64,000 bases of DNA from Hyphomicrobiaceae bacterium (GTDB lineage: Bacteria; Pseudomonadota; Alphaproteobacteria; Rhizobiales; Hyphomicrobiaceae): positions 23,676 through 87,675 of the forward strand of contig JAEUMD010000017.1 in assembly GCA_016793635.1 (NCBI GenBank). Reading direction: 5' to 3'. The notes beneath the pieces were generated by a model. It ran no database searches. It was not told the origin of the DNA and worked only from the letters and a program-made list of their open reading frames with translations. Shown piece by piece: positions 63,861-64,000 of the stretch. Numbering within the stretch: position 1 is the stretch's first letter; the number at the start of each line of letters is the position of its first letter. A program made the translations under genes and the position numbers.

Positions 63861-64000
63861 TGAACCGCCCCGAGATTGCCGGAGGCTCCAACTCTTGAGA
63901 GAGTGGAGCCATGACACAGCAGACCAAATCCCCGAAGTTCTCGCCGGAGGTGCGTGAGCGCGCCGTCCGGATGGTGCTCGACCACGCGGGCGACTACCCG
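63861..64000 (+). mobile_element. IS3-family insertion sequence, left end
   Basis: Starts with TGAACCGCCCCGAGATTGCC, an IS3-type terminal inverted repeat beginning TGA, followed by a short leader and the orfA start at 63911. The element continues past the window, so its other end and target duplication cannot be seen. Confidence 0.75.
63911..64000 (+). CDS. IS3-family transposase OrfA, N-terminal part (3' truncated by window edge)
   Basis: 30 codons visible from ATG 63911, with GAGAGAGTGGAG upstream: [20 protein letters not shown] then [10 protein letters not shown]. The [14 protein letters not shown] stretch is the first helix of the HTH in IS3-family OrfA proteins, which are joined to OrfB by programmed -1 frameshifting. 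The rest is outside the window. Confidence 0.85.
   Translation, partial: MTQQTKSPKFSPEVRERAVRMVLDHAGDYP

Noticed and set aside
1-64000. CRISPR arrays, rRNA operons, prophage
   Set aside because: No regularly spaced direct repeats, no rRNA-like sequence and no phage structural genes were seen; the holin-like gene belongs to a stress operon.

Overview
The window is high-GC chromosomal DNA from an alphaproteobacterium, most likely of the Hyphomicrobiales (Rhizobiales) type. The evidence is the set of lineage-marker genes: ctrA, sciP (DUF1153), the short-form hisG with hisZ, pmtA, the complete PhyR-NepR-EcfG general stress response, and a bacteriophytochrome with its heme oxygenase. I cannot name the species from sequence alone.

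Layout. 0-7.4 kb: the 3' end of uvrB, an exact alphaproteobacterial SOS box with a small gene behind it, an MFS transporter, several small exported proteins, a metallo-beta-lactamase-fold hydrolase, a GH114/TM1410-like protein, and ctrA with a clear terminator. 8-13.6 kb: a FliJ-like coiled-coil gene, a two-gene type I secretion system (ABC protein plus HlyD-type adaptor) and small membrane or exported proteins. 13.7-27.8 kb: mostly housekeeping and metabolism, with rlmB, a Pnkp-like kinase-phosphatase with a lost P-loop, a JmjC/cupin-like protein coupled to a FemAB-type acetyltransferase, hisS-hisZ-hisG, DUF4112, an EamA transporter, DUF2478, a tRNA with a CAT anticodon, mnmA-pmtA and sciP. 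27.9-41.9 kb: an exopolysaccharide region with a polyprenyl-phosphate sugar transferase, a Wzz/ExoP-like protein, a polymerase-like protein, a WecG/TagA transferase, two GT4 enzymes, a Wzx-like flippase and a beta-propeller protein.

42-46.6 kb: the most unusual locus, four codirectional genes on the minus strand. First comes a 676-residue fusion of a NirB-like FAD/NAD(P)H reductase with a BFD-type [2Fe-2S] site and a membrane domain carrying two His pairs spaced 14 residues apart. It is followed by an 11-heme membrane-anchored cytochrome c, a Tll0287-like (DUF3365) monoheme protein and a single-domain globin. Together they look like an NAD(P)H-driven transmembrane electron conduit into periplasmic hemes.

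47.4-63 kb: a light and general-stress island. It holds bphO-bphP, a Crp-like regulator, csbD, two HWE-family histidine kinases (one frameshifted in a G9 tract), phyR, dps, ecfG, nepR, a YqjD/ElaB-like protein, a holin-like membrane protein, DUF1328 and a PerM-type membrane protein. Six promoters that match GGAAC-N16-CGTT exactly sit in front of nepR, dps, csbD, the DUF883 gene, the DUF1328 gene and the Crp-like gene, so the island largely encodes its own sigma-EcfG regulon. The right edge contains an N-terminal remnant of a selenium-binding protein (SBP56) cut by the left end of an IS3-family element.

All functional statements rest on reading motifs and remembered family patterns; no database search was run.
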